Shown here: positions 19,189-29,529 of the stretch, in pieces
Layout: every line of letters begins with the position of its first letter
Numbering within the stretch: position 1 is the first letter of the stretch
From: Blautia massiliensis (ex Durand et al. 2017)
GTDB lineage: Bacteria; Bacillota; Clostridia; Lachnospirales; Lachnospiraceae
Direction of reading: 5' to 3'
Assembly (NCBI RefSeq): GCF_001487165.1
Contig: NZ_LN913006.1
Coordinates: 1,511,651-1,575,650 of the forward strand
Length of the DNA stretch: 64,000 nucleotides
Notes under the pieces: generated by a model
Told to the model about the DNA's origin: nothing
Databases searched by the model: none
What the model saw: the letters and a program-made list of their open reading frames with translations, nothing else
Made by a program: the position numbers and the translations under genes

Positions 19189-22100
19189 ATGAAGAAACAC
19201 ACACTTGGAATTGACATTGGTTCCACCACTGTTAAGATTGCGATCTTAGACGAAAACGATACGCTTGTCTTCTCCGACTATGAGAGACATTTTGCAAATA
19301 TCCAGGAAACCCTTGCAGATCTTCTTCAGAAAGCTGAGGATCAGCTTGGTGAACTGACACTCTGTCCGGTCATTACAGGTTCCGGCGGACTGACACTTGC
19401 CAATCATCTGGAAGTACCTTTTGTACAGGAGGTTATCGCCGTATCCACTTCCCTGCAGAAGCTGGCACCAAAGACGGATGTTGCTATCGAGCTTGGAGGC
19501 GAGGATGCCAAGATCATCTATTTCGAAAACGGAAATGTAGAGCAGCGTATGAATGGCATCTGTGCCGGCGGTACCGGTTCCTTCATTGACCAGATGGCAT
19601 CTCTGCTCCAGACCGATGCACCAGGTCTTAATGAATACGCCAAACATTACAAGGCACTTTATCCCATTGCGGCACGCTGCGGTGTTTTCGCAAAAACAGA
19701 TATCCAGCCACTGATCAACGACGGAGCAACTAAGGAAGACCTTTCTGCCTCCATTTTCCAGGCAGTTGTCAACCAGACCATCTCCGGTCTTGCCTGCGGT
19801 AAACCGATCCGCGGACATGTTGCCTTCCTTGGCGGGCCTCTTCACTTCCTTTCTGAGCTGAAGACTGCTTTTATCCGAACCCTGAAGCTGGATGATGAAC
19901 ATATTATCGCACCGGACAACTCTCATCTGTTCGCAGCCATCGGCTCCGCCCTGAATGCAAAGCAGGATGTTACCGTTTCCCTGACTGAACTGAAGGAACG
20001 CATGCGGACTACCATCAAGCTGGATTTTGAGGTAGAACGTATGGAGCCGCTTTTTGCCACAGAGGACGACTACCAGGCTTTCCATGACCGTCAGAGTGCC
20101 TACAGGGTAAAAACCGGAGATCTTTCCACCTATAAGGGAAAATGCTTCCTGGGGATCGACGCCGGCTCTACCACAACAAAAACCGCGCTGGTAAGCGAAG
20201 ACGGAACTCTTCTTTATTCCTTCTACAGCAGTAACAACGGAAACCCGCTGAAAACCACCATCAATTCCATCAAGGAGATTTACAGCCTTCTTCCGGAAGA
20301 TGCAGAAATTGCTTTTTCCTGCTCCACCGGTTACGGCGAAGCCCTGATCAAAGCGGCACTTCTTCTTGACGAAGGTGAAGTCGAAACCGTTTCCCATTAT
20401 TACGCAGCTGCTTTCTTTGATCCTGAAGTAGACTGCATCCTGGATATCGGCGGTCAGGATATGAAATGTATCAAGATCCGTAACCAGACGGTTGACAGTG
20501 TACAGCTCAACGAAGCATGTTCCTCAGGCTGCGGTTCCTTTATCGAAACCTTTGCAAAATCTCTGAACTACACAGTACAGGACTTTGCAAAAGCAGCTCT
20601 TTTTGCAAAACATCCCATTGATCTTGGAACACGCTGTACTGTATTTATGAATTCCAAAGTTAAGCAAGCCCAGAAGGAAGGCGCTGAGGTTTCCGATATC
20701 TCCGCTGGTCTTGCCTACTCCGTTATCAAAAACGCCCTCTACAAGGTTATCAAGGTTTCCGATGCTTCCGAGCTTGGCAAGCATATCGTTGTACAGGGTG
20801 GTACCTTCTATAATGACGCAGTTCTCCGCAGCTTTGAGAAGATTGCCAACTGCCAGGCCATCCGCCCGGATATCGCCGGGATCATGGGTGCTTTCGGTGC
20901 TGCTCTGATCGCAAGGGAGCGCTATCAGGAGGGTGAAAAAACCTCCATGCTTTCCATCGATCAGATCAACAGCCTCCAGTACACCACCTCCATGGCAAAC
21001 TGCCGCGGATGTACCAACAACTGCCGTCTGACCATCAACAAATTCTCCGGCGGCCGTAAATACATCAGCGGAAACCGCTGTGAGCGCGGACTTGGAAAGG
21101 AAAAGAACAAGGATCATATCCCGAACCTTTTCGATTACAAATATAAGAGGCTCTTTTCCTATGAACCACTTTCCGCAGATAAGGCTACCCGTGGACAGGT
21201 TGGTATCCCACGTGTTCTGAACATGTTTGAAAATTACCCGTTCTGGTATACCTTCTTTACAGAGCTGAAATACCAGGTGGTACTTTCTCCTACTTCCACA
21301 CGTAAGATCTACGAGCTGGGTATCGAATCCATCCCAAGTGAATCCGAATGCTACCCGGCCAAGCTTGCTCACGGACATGTCACATGGCTGATCCGTAACG
21401 GTGTGAAATTTATCTTCTACCCATGCATCCCTTACGAACGCAACGAGTTCCCGGATGCGGTCAACCATTATAACTGCCCGATCGTTACTTCCTATGCGGA
21501 AAATATCAAGAACAATGTGGACGAGCTCAGTGATCCATCCATCACCTTCCGCAACCCGTTCCTGGCATTTACTTCCGAGGATATCCTGACAAACCGCCTT
21601 GTGGAAGAATTCCAGGATATTCCTGCTGCCGAGGTCAAAGCTGCTGCCCATAAGGCCTGGGAAGAACTTGCAGCCGTACATATGGATATCCAGAAAAAGG
21701 GTGAAGAAACCCTGCAGTACCTGAAAGAAACCGGCCGCCGCGGAATCGTTCTTGCAGGCCGTCCATACCATATTGATCCGGAAATCCACCACGGTATCCC
21801 AGATATGATCAACAGCTACGGAATCGCCGTATTTACCGAAGACTCCGTTGCACACCTTGGACATCTGGAGCGTCCCATCCGTGTCAACGACCAGTGGATG
21901 TATCACTCCCGTCTCTACTCTGCCGCAAATTTTGTAAAAACAAGAGAGGATCTGGATCTGATCCAGCTGAATTCCTTCGGATGCGGACTTGATGCCGTTA
22001 CCACCGATGAGGTTTATGAGATCCTGGATGGAAGTGACAAGATCTACACCTGCCTGAAGATCGATGAGGTCAACAACCTGGGTGCGGCAAGGATCCGTAT

Positions 22101-23430
22101 CCGTTCCCTGATCGCTGCTATCCGTGCAAAACAGGCACAGAATAAAAAAAGGAACATCAAGCCGGCTTCCATCGAGAAGATATCCTTTACCAAGCAGATG
22201 CGTAAGGAGTACACCATTCTCTGCCCGCAGATGTCTCCATTCCACTTCGGAATCTTTGAGGCTGCTTTTAAGGCATCCGGCTATAACCTGGAAGTCCTCC
22301 CCAACGACAACAAGCATGCTGTTGATGTGGGCCTTAAATATGTAAACAACGATGCCTGCTATCCGTCCCTGATGGTTGTGGGACAGATCATGGATGCTCT
22401 TCTTTCCGGCAAATATGACCTGAACAAAACTGCAGTCATCATGTCTCAGACAGGCGGCGGCTGCCGTGCCTCCAACTATATCGCATTCATCCGCCGCGCC
22501 CTGAAAAAAGCCGGTATGGAGCAGATTCCGGTTATCTCCCTCAACTTAAGCGGACTGGAGAGCAACCCTGGCTTTAAGCTGACACTGCCGCTGATCAGGC
22601 GCATCGTTTACAGTGCCGTATTCGGTGATATCCTGATGAAATGCGTATATCGCATGCGTCCTTACGAGCTGGAAAAGGGTATCGTAAACCGCAAGCACAA
22701 GATCTGGGAGCAGCGCGTCATTGCCTTCGTAACAGGCAGCAGCGTCAGCCATGGTACCTTCAAAAAAATGTGCCGTGAGATGGTCCATGATTTTGATACG
22801 ATCCCGATCTCCGATGAGAAAAAGCCTCGCGTTGGTATCGTAGGTGAGATCCTTGTCAAGTTCCTGCCTGCTGCCAACAACCACCTGGCAGATCTTCTGG
22901 AGGCAGAAGGGGCAGAACCGGTTGTTCCGGATCTTATCGACTTTATCTGCTACTGCTTCTACAACCAGAATTTCAAGGTTGAAAAGCTTGGATTCAAGAA
23001 ATCCAAGGCAACCATCGCAAATCTTGGCCTCAGAGCCATCGACTGGCTGAGAAAAACAGCAAATGAGGCCCTGGAGCAGAGCCGCCACTTTACACCGGCC
23101 GCAGATATCCGTGATCTTGCAAAAATGGCTGCGCCCATCGTTTCTGCCGGAAATCAGACCGGTGAAGGATGGTTCCTGACCGGAGAGATGATGGAACTCA
23201 TCCACGGCGGTATCCCGAACATCGTCTGCATCCAGCCTTTTGGATGCCTGCCGAACCACATCGTAGGAAAAGGTGTCATCAAGGAAGTTCGCCGTGAGCA
23301 TCCGGAAGCCAACATTGTTGCCATCGACTACGATCCAGGTGCCAGCGAAGTAAATCAGCTGAACAGGATCAAGCTTATGCTTTCCACAGCACAGAAGAAT
23401 CTGCATAAAGACGATAAAAAAGACGCATAA
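19189..23430 (+). CDS. Large acyl-CoA dehydratase activase / HgdB-like fusion protein
   Basis: The 1413-aa protein has two ASKHA ATPase modules of the BadF/BadG/BcrA type (about 5-255, starting [15 protein letters not shown], and about 318-580, starting [15 protein letters not shown]), each with a glycine/cysteine segment ([20 protein letters not shown]) where activators bind the bridging [4Fe-4S] cluster. A Cys cluster [10 protein letters not shown]...CERG (about 604-630) leads into a DUF2229 region and a C-terminal 2-hydroxyacyl-CoA dehydratase-like region (to about 1400). Family members are 2-hydroxyglutaryl-CoA dehydratase activator-like. The substrate of this single-chain form is not known. 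It is monocistronic, with its own promoter and terminator. Confidence 0.88.
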   Translation: MKKHTLGIDIGSTTVKIAILDENDTLVFSDYERHFANIQETLADLLQKAEDQLGELTLCPVITGSGGLTLANHLEVPFVQEVIAVSTSLQKLAPKTDVAIELGGEDAKIIYFENGNVEQRMNGICAGGTGSFIDQMASLLQTDAPGLNEYAKHYKALYPIAARCGVFAKTDIQPLINDGATKEDLSASIFQAVVNQTISGLACGKPIRGHVAFLGGPLHFLSELKTAFIRTLKLDDEHIIAPDNSHLFAAIGSALNAKQDVTVSLTELKERMRTTIKLDFEVERMEPLFATEDDYQAFHDRQSAYRVKTGDLSTYKGKCFLGIDAGSTTTKTALVSEDGTLLYSFYSSNNGNPLKTTINSIKEIYSLLPEDAEIAFSCSTGYGEALIKAALLLDEGEVETVSHYYAAAFFDPEVDCILDIGGQDMKCIKIRNQTVDSVQLNEACSSGCGSFIETFAKSLNYTVQDFAKAALFAKHPIDLGTRCTVFMNSKVKQAQKEGAEVSDISAGLAYSVIKNALYKVIKVSDASELGKHIVVQGGTFYNDAVLRSFEKIANCQAIRPDIAGIMGAFGAALIARERYQEGEKTSMLSIDQINSLQYTTSMANCRGCTNNCRLTINKFSGGRKYISGNRCERGLGKEKNKDHIPNLFDYKYKRLFSYEPLSADKATRGQVGIPRVLNMFENYPFWYTFFTELKYQVVLSPTSTRKIYELGIESIPSESECYPAKLAHGHVTWLIRNGVKFIFYPCIPYERNEFPDAVNHYNCPIVTSYAENIKNNVDELSDPSITFRNPFLAFTSEDILTNRLVEEFQDIPAAEVKAAAHKAWEELAAVHMDIQKKGEETLQYLKETGRRGIVLAGRPYHIDPEIHHGIPDMINSYGIAVFTEDSVAHLGHLERPIRVNDQWMYHSRLYSAANFVKTREDLDLIQLNSFGCGLDAVTTDEVYEILDGSDKIYTCLKIDEVNNLGAARIRIRSLIAAIRAKQAQNKKRNIKPASIEKISFTKQMRKEYTILCPQMSPFHFGIFEAAFKASGYNLEVLPNDNKHAVDVGLKYVNNDACYPSLMVVGQIMDALLSGKYDLNKTAVIMSQTGGGCRASNYIAFIRRALKKAGMEQIPVISLNLSGLESNPGFKLTLPLIRRIVYSAVFGDILMKCVYRMRPYELEKGIVNRKHKIWEQRVIAFVTGSSVSHGTFKKMCREMVHDFDTIPISDEKKPRVGIVGEILVKFLPAANNHLADLLEAEGAEPVVPDLIDFICYCFYNQNFKVEKLGFKKSKATIANLGLRAIDWLRKTANEALEQSRHFTPAADIRDLAKMAAPIVSAGNQTGEGWFLTGEMMELIHGGIPNIVCIQPFGCLPNHIVGKGVIKEVRREHPEANIVAIDYDPGASEVNQLNRIKLMLSTAQKNLHKDDKKDA

Positions 23431-23477
23431 CAAGAAATGCAGGTTACAAACATCTTTTTCCCAAAAAACAAATTCAA

Positions 23478-23523
23478 AGCTGCACAGCCGCAGGATCCCT
23501 GCCGGCTGTGCAGCTCTTTTTAT
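23478..23523 (+). terminator. Terminator after the dehydratase activase gene
   Basis: AGCTGCACAGCCG (23478-23490) pairs perfectly with CGGCTGTGCAGCT (23503-23515) and is followed by CTTTTTATTT. It lies between the convergent activase and cotJC genes and could serve both. Confidence 0.85.
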
Positions 23524-23565
23524 TTCAGATATGATTCCTGTCAGACAGATTTTTTCTCTGATCCA

Positions 23566-24099
23566 TCACTCTTCACAGGAAGCTTTGCACGGAGCATCAA
23601 AGCTCGGGTTAAAGGCATAGAAATTTTTGGCATCCAGCTGCTCCTGCACGGATCTCAGTGCTTCACCGAAACGCTGGAAATGGACTACCTCTCTTGCCCG
23701 AAGGAAACGGATGGGATCTGCAACCTCCGGGATATTTTTCACCACCCGGAGGATATTATCGTAGGTGGAGCGTGCCTTCTGTTCTGCTGCCAGATCTTCA
23801 AACAGATCCGTGATCGGATCACCCTTACTCTGGAATTCGCAGGCATTAAAGGGCACTCCACCTGCAGCCTGCGGCCAGATTCCCACCGTGTGGTCAATAT
23901 AATACGGCCCAAGTCCGCTGTTCTCGATTTCTTCCATAGAAAGATCCTTTGTCAGCTGATGGACAATGGTGGATACGATTTCCAAATGCGCCAGTTCTTC
24001 TGTTCCCACATCATTGAGCACTGCCGCGACCATCCGGTTCGGTGCGGTAAAACGCTGGGAAAGATACCGCATGGAAGCTCCTATTTCTCCGTCCGGCCC
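23566..24099 (-). CDS. cotJC: CotJC spore coat protein (Mn-catalase-like), C-terminal part of a split gene
   Basis: Codons 33 to the stop of cotJC, starting PDGEIGASMRYLSQRF and carrying the ferritin-like di-metal ligands (EELAHLE, AEQKARSTYDN, REVVHFQRF) of manganese catalases. The normal N-terminus is missing: upstream of the GGGCCGGA core at 24092-24099 the sequence is prophage DNA. The missing 32 codons lie at 63313-63410 beside cotJA/cotJB. Joining both at the core gives GGP-DGEIG in frame and a protein of about 207 aa. The open frame can be extended to a TTG at 24111 through prophage sequence, but there is no ribosome binding site, so this half should be silent until excision. Confidence 0.9.
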   Translation of the reverse strand, partial: GPDGEIGASMRYLSQRFTAPNRMVAAVLNDVGTEELAHLEIVSTIVHQLTKDLSMEEIENSGLGPYYIDHTVGIWPQAAGGVPFNACEFQSKGDPITDLFEDLAAEQKARSTYDNILRVVKNIPEVADPIRFLRAREVVHFQRFGEALRSVQEQLDAKNFYAFNPSFDAPCKASCEE

Positions 24100-24121
24100 A
24101 CCTGAGTACAATAACAGATAA
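24092..24121. other. Left attachment site of the prophage (attL)
   Basis: The core TCCGGCCC (24092-24099) is followed on the prophage side by ACCT and the arm GAGTACAATAACAGATAA (24104-24121). The other prophage end carries the matching inverted arm with two substitutions. Left of the core the cotJC coding sequence continues. Confidence 0.85.
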
Positions 24122-24149
24122 TTTAACTTTCCGAATGATGATACAATCT

Positions 24150-24179
24150 GTCCGGCAGTGGGTACCTGCCGGACTTTTT
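24150..24179 (+). terminator. Hairpin terminator at the left prophage end
   Basis: GTCCGGCAG (24150-24158) pairs with CTGCCGGAC (24166-24174) and is followed by TTTTTC on the plus strand. It lies between the endolysin stop and attL. The U-tract favours plus-strand reading, which would stop host or recombinase-side transcripts entering the circularised phage; it may also act after the endolysin. Confidence 0.6.
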
Positions 24180-24192
24180 CTACAATAGGAAG

Positions 24193-25638
24193 TTATTTTG
24201 TGTTGGTTTTCATGTGTTCGATCACTCTTTTCCAGGAATCAATACCGCAGGTTCCATTTGCCTTTACGCCTGTGTTTTTCTGGAAAACTTTCAGGGATGT
24301 TTCTGTATCGTCTCCGAAATTGCCATCCACAGTAACACCAAGTACAGACTGCAGCACAGAAACTGCAACGCCGGAATTCCCTTTCCGGATGATTGGAAGC
24401 TGGGTCTCAAACTTTCCCGTCAGAACTACTGCCTTTTTTGAAGTCTGTACCGGATACACTGCTTTTCCGTTCCAGTCATAGATGGTGTATCCCTGTTTCC
24501 ACTCTTTCTTTGCATTCTCAAGGCTCTTGTATGCTCCGATCTGGCTCTTGCTGTCAGCCCAGGACTTTCTTGTGCGATAGTACTTATCTACCGTCGGTGT
24601 GGCGGTCTTAGCTCCGATCAGCTGCTTGAACCGGTTCCAGTCACCTTTTGCTCGAATTGCTGACGGGCAGTTCTTTGCACATACATCATAATGCTGCACA
24701 ACTCTGTCTGCCGGGATTCCCAGCTGTTTCATAAGCTGTTTGCACACCTGGACTGTATTCTGGAAAGCTTTCTCATAGTTATAGCCTGCCTGGACGCACA
24801 TCTCGATCCCTACTGAATTTCTGTTGTTGACAGTACCAAACAGCCGACCGCCGTAGTTAACCCCTACGTGCCATGCGCCACGGTTATATGGAAGCGCCTG
24901 ATACGCCTCTGTGTCATCCACATATACATGTGCGGAATAGCCTTTAAAGTTGCCATCATGCTGAGCCTTAGCATGCGCTTTCGCATTTGCACCCTTGGCA
25001 TAGTTATCTGTGTTGTGAATTACGATATATGCCGGTGTCTGGCCTGCATAGCTGTTATTGTTACTGATAAGACTTGTGTTGATATTCATGGTTGTACTCT
25101 CCTTTTCTGTTTTTGATGTCTTATTTGATGCCTTAATGGATAATATGCTATTCAGAATATTAATGATCTTCTGGCCGTAATTCCGGCCGGATGCCCACCC
25201 CTGACCTTTTGGATTCTCCTGAATGCCCAGATGCTCCACGTGCTCTGCACAGCCTCTGTTGACGTATGTATAGCGCGGATCCACGCAACGATTCTTTAGT
25301 CGGTCTGTGGATGCGTAGGCCTGCAGGTGCTGGATCTGTGCTCGGATGCCCTCTGCCGGGGTTTTGAAACTGTTGCCCTTCATGCCGATTTTAGTCACGC
25401 CCATTCCACAGAAGTTGTTCTGGCTGAGCGTCACCGCGGATCCGCTGAAAGTGAAGTTCCCAGTTTCCAAGCAAGACTGAGCAAAAGCAATGTCACCACG
25501 GACTCCTTCTGCCGCACCTTCTGCGATATACAGAGAAATCATCTTGATGACCGAATCGGACACCTTTGGGTTTACTTTTTTGATATAAGCCCGCATCTGT
25601 TCAATGCTGACCTGTGATTTTCCCATGATCTTCAGCAT
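24193..25638 (-). CDS. Endolysin: glucosaminidase + amidase + peptidoglycan-binding domain
   Basis: The 481-aa lysis enzyme has an N-terminal glucosaminidase domain (about 10-165; FAQSCLETGNF with the catalytic Glu, NNFCGMG), a T/K/S-rich linker, an N-acetylmuramoyl-L-alanine amidase type 2 domain (about 200-335; IVIHNTD, WHVGVNYGG, and H/C ligands in VVQHYDVCAKNCP), an SPOR-like segment, and a C-terminal peptidoglycan-binding domain (about 410-475). The start at 25638 follows AGAGGAG; an in-frame TTG/ATG upstream is less well placed. A strong internal ribosome binding site before codon 184 could yield a separate amidase. It follows the holin genes. Confidence 0.9.
   Translation of the reverse strand: MLKIMGKSQVSIEQMRAYIKKVNPKVSDSVIKMISLYIAEGAAEGVRGDIAFAQSCLETGNFTFSGSAVTLSQNNFCGMGVTKIGMKGNSFKTPAEGIRAQIQHLQAYASTDRLKNRCVDPRYTYVNRGCAEHVEHLGIQENPKGQGWASGRNYGQKIINILNSILSIKASNKTSKTEKESTTMNINTSLISNNNSYAGQTPAYIVIHNTDNYAKGANAKAHAKAQHDGNFKGYSAHVYVDDTEAYQALPYNRGAWHVGVNYGGRLFGTVNNRNSVGIEMCVQAGYNYEKAFQNTVQVCKQLMKQLGIPADRVVQHYDVCAKNCPSAIRAKGDWNRFKQLIGAKTATPTVDKYYRTRKSWADSKSQIGAYKSLENAKKEWKQGYTIYDWNGKAVYPVQTSKKAVVLTGKFETQLPIIRKGNSGVAVSVLQSVLGVTVDGNFGDDTETSLKVFQKNTGVKANGTCGIDSWKRVIEHMKTNTK
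25087..25105 (-). promoter_or_regulatory. Internal ribosome binding site and start within the endolysin gene
   Basis: AAAGGAGAG stands 7 to 9 nt before an in-frame ATG at 25089 (codon 184, NINTSLISNNNSY), exactly between the glucosaminidase and amidase domains. Starting there would give a 298-aa amidase plus cell-wall-binding protein. Secondary translation products of this kind are known in some clostridial phage endolysins. Confidence 0.6.
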
Positions 25639-25668
25639 ATTGTTTTCTCCTCTCAAAAAAGAGGACGA

Positions 25669-26001
25669 TCACTCGCCCTCTGAATCCTTATATTTTGTTC
25701 TATCCCAGATTTCCTTAACTTTTTCCCAACCCCCGGTTGCAACTAAATAAACGATAAATGCCGCAATGACTGATGCTGCGATGTAGTACCAGGTAACTGC
25801 AGCTTTATAATATGTGCACATGACCATCAGTGCCAGTGGACACAGGATCATAGATGATACAAGCGCCACAATGCTGGTCTGGATGTTCTTCAGTCCCGGA
25901 AGGTCTTTGATTACCTGCACAATAGCTGATACGATGAAAGCCAGAATGCCGATCAGGGCAAGGGCGTAAGTTACATACTGTGTAATTGTATTAATATTCA
26001 T
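25669..26001 (-). CDS. Phage holin
   Basis: The 110-aa protein begins MNINTITQYVTYALALIGI and has a hydrophobic N-terminal segment (about 8-33) and one or two more (about 45-65, 70-92), ending in a charged tail WDRTKYKDSEGE. This layout and position between tail genes and the endolysin fit a phage holin. The start at 26001 has GGAG at 7 nt; the ATG at 26007 overlaps the upstream gene. Confidence 0.82.
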   Translation of the reverse strand: MNINTITQYVTYALALIGILAFIVSAIVQVIKDLPGLKNIQTSIVALVSSMILCPLALMVMCTYYKAAVTWYYIAASVIAAFIVYLVATGGWEKVKEIWDRTKYKDSEGE

Positions 26002-26003
26002 GA

Positions 26004-26306
26004 TCATTCTCCTTTTCTTTTGATATGTAATTCTTCAATTTCCTGTTTCATTTTTGTTACCATGCCGTTCCCGCCAAGTTCATGATAAGCCTCATACATC
26101 TCACAAAAGTTCTGATAAGCATAAGATGGGATATCTCCCATTTTCATGTACTTTGAATGGTATTCGATCATCTGAACACGAAGCAAGAGCATGGTTCCCT
26201 TACTATTTGCATCCCGGTCTTTTTTCTGGTTTTTTAGAAGCCAGACGATGTATCCTAAAACAATCGGAAGTGCAATAACGTATGTCTGTGTAAGCATTTC
26301 TTTCAA
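26004..26306 (-). CDS. Small membrane protein of the lysis module
   Basis: The 100-aa protein has one N-terminal membrane helix (about 7-24, VIALPIVLGYIVWLL) followed by a basic and then amphipathic cytosolic domain (MIEYHSKYMKMGDIPSYAYQNFCEMYEAYHELGGNG). Its position just upstream of the holin suggests a second holin, antiholin or holin-associated protein. Similar small proteins are common in Firmicutes prophage lysis modules. The stop overlaps the next gene. Confidence 0.75.
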   Translation of the reverse strand: MKEMLTQTYVIALPIVLGYIVWLLKNQKKDRDANSKGTMLLLRVQMIEYHSKYMKMGDIPSYAYQNFCEMYEAYHELGGNGMVTKMKQEIEELHIKRKGE

Positions 26307-26327
26307 TCATTCACACTTTCTCCGGTG

Positions 26328-26341
26328 TTGCGCCGGCGCAA
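26328..26341. repeat. 14-bp palindrome TTGCGCCGGCGCAA, copy 1
   Basis: A perfect palindrome in the intergenic region between the tail operon terminator and the lysis genes. The identical 14-mer occurs at 52806 and 56609, both in coding sequence and in different reading frames. Confidence 0.7.
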
Positions 26342-26348
26342 TTTTGCG

Positions 26349-26373
26349 TAAAACAAAAGAGCCTTACGGCTCT
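26349..26373 (-). terminator. Terminator between tail and lysis modules
   Basis: On the minus strand AGAGCC GTAA GGCTCT forms a tight hairpin followed by TTTTGTTTT. It ends the tail transcript 26 bp after the 26400-26597 gene. Confidence 0.78.
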
Positions 26374-26399
26374 GCTCTGATCTTCATATATGTTTTCTC

Positions 26400-26597
26400 C
26401 TATTCTGTGAGGTGATTATCTTCGATATATTTCTTAATTTCGCTGATATGATTTTTCAGTTCTTTGTTAAGTACGAGGAAGTTTTTCTTGTTATTCTGGC
26501 TGATGATTGTTCCGTCCTCAGCTACTTCCGAATAGGTGAATGAGATTCTTTCACCTTCTCCTGTGTTTAATACTATAAAACTCGTTAATACCTTCAT
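26400..26597 (-). CDS. Small phage protein of unknown function
   Basis: A 65-aa acidic protein (VLTSFIVLNTGEGERISFTYSE..., ending YIEDNHLTE). It overlaps the end of the large tail protein gene by 4 bp and is therefore co-translated with it. Small proteins of this size are frequent between tail and holin genes in Firmicutes phages. No motif allows a functional call. Confidence 0.7.
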   Translation of the reverse strand: MKVLTSFIVLNTGEGERISFTYSEVAEDGTIISQNNKKNFLVLNKELKNHISEIKKYIEDNHLTE

Positions 26598-28951
26598 ATT
26601 TCCTCTCTTTCTTCGATGAGCTTTTCTGTTTCTGCGATATACTCTTCGTCATATGCTATTTTTCTGAATCCTACTACTCTGTCCTCGCCTTCGTATCGGT
26701 TGTACTCATAACCTTTCTGTTTTGCCTTTAATTCCCAAAAAAATCTGAGACCAGGTGTACCAGTGACTATGAAGTAATCCGGGAAGCATTCTGATACGTA
26801 CAGATCTCCCTCACCGCATTTCTGCAAAAAAACATAGTACTGCATTTCTGTGTTAATCATCTCTTTTAAGATGTCCTCAATGTCAATGTAGCACTTTCCA
26901 TCCTCTGATATCTCTCCGGATCCAATGTCGCCGAAATGCGGCGTTGGGGTCTCATAGCAGTAAACGCCTTTTTCTCCGTAGTTTTCTGTTTGACGAACTG
27001 CCTGTTTAGTTCCAGCTGTCCGAAAACTATCTGCTACGTATAAATTCCCGTAAATGTTTGTATGTCCCATAGAGTGATGAGCTCCAGAGGAAAAACCCTC
27101 GCTGCTGTCATTTGTTTCTGCGTCTGATATCAGGTTTAATCTTTTTCCTCCACTGGCTCGCAGACCTCGTATATCAAATGTAATGTAGTCAGATGTTCCC
27201 GGTCCTTTTCGAAAAGTAAGGCGTTTATCCTTTGAAGAAAAAAATGTATCGTAATAGTTCTGTCCGATACCGCTTTCGGGGTTTGTAATGCTTTGATGCG
27301 ATATCGTATCTGATGAGATCTTGAACCCGGCTATGCTTGCTTTCAAAGAGTACAGATCATCTACTTTAATTTTTTCAGCTGTTACACTGTCAGCTGCAAG
27401 TGCGGCCGTGGTTATAGACTTAGACTTGATGTATGTTCCATTCCAGTACAACTTGCCGTCGGTCATGTACATACCCTGGATGTTTCCGTTGTTGGTCAGT
27501 AAATTGAATATATCTTCCGAAGAATATCCGTGCCGCACGTCTGGCCGGTAAATATAGATAGTTCCATCACCGGTGCTGATTGAATTGCTACCGCCGAATA
27601 TTATCAAACTTCCGGATGTTGCGATACTCGTGATATCCTTTATGAAGGAGAACTTTTTCCAGGTGGTGGTTAACGCTATGCTTTCACTGACCTTGTTAAA
27701 GGAGAATGTCACTGTCTGCGCTTTTGATGCCTTGGCCCAGAAGGTCACTGTATATCGGCCTGTGGCGTTGATTATCGTGTTTTCGTTTCTTTTTGAAGCC
27801 AAATAGCAATTCGCTGCGTCCGCAACGATAGCCACTGCATTTTTCCCACCATCTGGATCATTCTGTCCCGACTTGATTGTCCCGGCCGTGTTCCAGTATG
27901 CTTTAATGTTATCGTCAGAGAACCTGTATCCTTTGACGAGATTTCCTCCGGACGCTTCCAGCTTTCCGATTTCGGAAAGTGTGTAGCTTTTTGAGTAATC
28001 CTGTGAATCTTTAATCACTAACTTATCACATTCATCCGTGTACTTTTTTGCATCTGACAATGCCGTGATACTATAGTTTTTGATAGTATCCATAGCGTCG
28101 TTAGATATATCCGTGATACTGATGTTGCCCTGCAGGTCTATGATGTTTGCACGGATCTTGATCTGTTCTGCCGACTGATTGATCTGACTGATCAGTGATG
28201 CTTTGTCAGCCTTTTTTGTCCATTCCGTGCTCGATGTGACTGTTGATACTATAGCGCTGTCAGTGATCTTCTGAGACGCTTCTGTTTTCCATGTTTGCAA
28301 TTCGCCAACAGATTTTTTTGTGGCGTACGTAGATGATACCTTACTTTCAATGCTTCCTGCCTTCTGGTCAATCATTGACTGTGTTTGCGTAACTGTGGCA
28401 TATGACTTTAACAACTCTTTTGCTGAAGCCTGTGCGGTATCAACAGCTGCCTGTTTTGCCGCATCTGCATAGCCTTTTGCAGTTGCATCGGCAGATGCAA
28501 GCTTCTGTTGAACATCTGATCCTGTGGCATAAGTCTGTGATATAGTTGAGGACAGGCCATCTATCTTGGCCTGAATAGTAGCATTCATCGTGGCTGTGGT
28601 ACTATAGTTGTCCCGTAGATTTGTCTGCACCCGCGAAAGGTTTTGCGACATGCCATCCACACCTGATTTATACTCAGCAACTTTGGCATCGAGGTCTGTG
28701 TACTTTCCGCTGACAGCATCGTATTTGGACGTTATGTCTGTATAGGTCTGCTCAAGTCCATCTACAGTAAGCTTCACATCCGCAAGTTTGCTATACATAG
28801 TAACCTTGCTGTTCTGCAGTTCGAGGATTTCGCTCTCGCTGATCAGAGCTTCAATCTTGCCTTTGACAACAGAAAAATTTGTCTCATTTGCCTGGAAGCG
28901 CTTTAATATCGCGTCCGGTGCAAAAATATTCACTTCTTTCTGAAATCTCAT
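26594..28951 (-). CDS. Large phage tail / baseplate fibre protein
   Basis: The 785-aa protein has N-terminal coiled-coil repeats (about 10-270, SKYDAVSGKYTDLDAKV, ASADATAKGYADAAKQAA), a carbohydrate-binding-like beta module (about 325-465, ending in YIYRPDVRHG), a linker that resembles other siphovirus tail proteins (SKSITTAALAADSVTAEKIKVDDL), and a C-terminal domain that looks like chaperone or receptor-binding segments (DGKCYIDIEDILKEMINTEMQYYVFLQKCGEGDLYV). It is transcribed after the tail fibre cassette region. The start at 28951 follows AAAGGAGGTGAG. It does not share the variable cassettes. Confidence 0.8.
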   Translation of the reverse strand: MRFQKEVNIFAPDAILKRFQANETNFSVVKGKIEALISESEILELQNSKVTMYSKLADVKLTVDGLEQTYTDITSKYDAVSGKYTDLDAKVAEYKSGVDGMSQNLSRVQTNLRDNYSTTATMNATIQAKIDGLSSTISQTYATGSDVQQKLASADATAKGYADAAKQAAVDTAQASAKELLKSYATVTQTQSMIDQKAGSIESKVSSTYATKKSVGELQTWKTEASQKITDSAIVSTVTSSTEWTKKADKASLISQINQSAEQIKIRANIIDLQGNISITDISNDAMDTIKNYSITALSDAKKYTDECDKLVIKDSQDYSKSYTLSEIGKLEASGGNLVKGYRFSDDNIKAYWNTAGTIKSGQNDPDGGKNAVAIVADAANCYLASKRNENTIINATGRYTVTFWAKASKAQTVTFSFNKVSESIALTTTWKKFSFIKDITSIATSGSLIIFGGSNSISTGDGTIYIYRPDVRHGYSSEDIFNLLTNNGNIQGMYMTDGKLYWNGTYIKSKSITTAALAADSVTAEKIKVDDLYSLKASIAGFKISSDTISHQSITNPESGIGQNYYDTFFSSKDKRLTFRKGPGTSDYITFDIRGLRASGGKRLNLISDAETNDSSEGFSSGAHHSMGHTNIYGNLYVADSFRTAGTKQAVRQTENYGEKGVYCYETPTPHFGDIGSGEISEDGKCYIDIEDILKEMINTEMQYYVFLQKCGEGDLYVSECFPDYFIVTGTPGLRFFWELKAKQKGYEYNRYEGEDRVVGFRKIAYDEEYIAETEKLIEEREEI

Positions 28952-28979
28952 TTTTTCTCACCTCCTTTCTGTGAGATTA

Positions 28980-29276
28980 AATAGTAAGGTCTTCATTGAT
29001 ATTCGAAATCTCTCAACATTTTCTGTAAATATTAAGCTTAATACTTACACCTATGCATCGTTTCTCATGTACGGAGCGACTTCACGATATAATGGATTTA
29101 TGTACATTGTCTTTGTTGATGTTGCATCGGAAAAACGGACAGTAAATTTTATTAAAATTGCAGACTTTGTGGCAAGCAGGACTTTTTCGGGTACATACAG
29201 TGATGACACATCTACATTGACGATAAACGCCAGCGAAACCATATGGGGAGGCATTAAGATGCTGATGCTTAAATAG
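28980..29276 (+). other. Silent tail-fibre cassette 1 (plus orientation)
   Basis: Opens with AATAGTAAG (Asn-Ser-Lys) in frame with 98 codons ending TAG at 29274. The encoded C-terminus (VFIDIRNLSTFSVNIKLN..., ending GGIKMLMLK) is unrelated to the expressed one. It has no start codon or ribosome binding site of its own apart from a chance GTG at 28971. It can be expressed only after inversion next to the constant head at 32120. Confidence 0.82.
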
Positions 29277-29529
29277 TAACCGGTTTTCAATCTGTGAAAA
29301 AAATGTATCCGACTTAGATAATCCACCAGCTGCATTTATTTTAAATACGGATATAAATCCTAAAGGGCTTCCTAAATTGGACAGCAATGGGTGTTGCGTT
29401 ATACAACATAACCCTGGTAATGAAATATATACTGCACAATTGGCTTTTTCGTTCGGCTGCGAAAAAATAGCAATAAGGACGAAAAAGACTGATTCTTGGA
29501 GTGCTTGGAAATACTTTTCAGCTCAATAA
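29272..29529 (+). other. Silent tail-fibre cassette 2 (plus orientation)
   Basis: Opens AATAGTAAC (Asn-Ser-Asn), 85 codons, stop TAA at 29527. The product (RFSICEKNVSDLDNPPAAF...) ends DSWSAWKYFSAQ, a typical tail fibre C-terminus with spaced tryptophans. No start codon. It is missed by standard gene calling. Confidence 0.82.

Noticed and set aside
19246..23433. Long minus-strand frames (383, 597 and 295 aa) opposite the dehydratase activase gene
   Set aside because: They mirror the codon bias of a well-supported 1413-aa gene; no domain, no ribosome binding site.
23566..24111. Complete manganese catalase gene starting at 24111
   Set aside because: The start region is prophage DNA without a ribosome binding site, and the true N-terminus lies at 63.4 kb.
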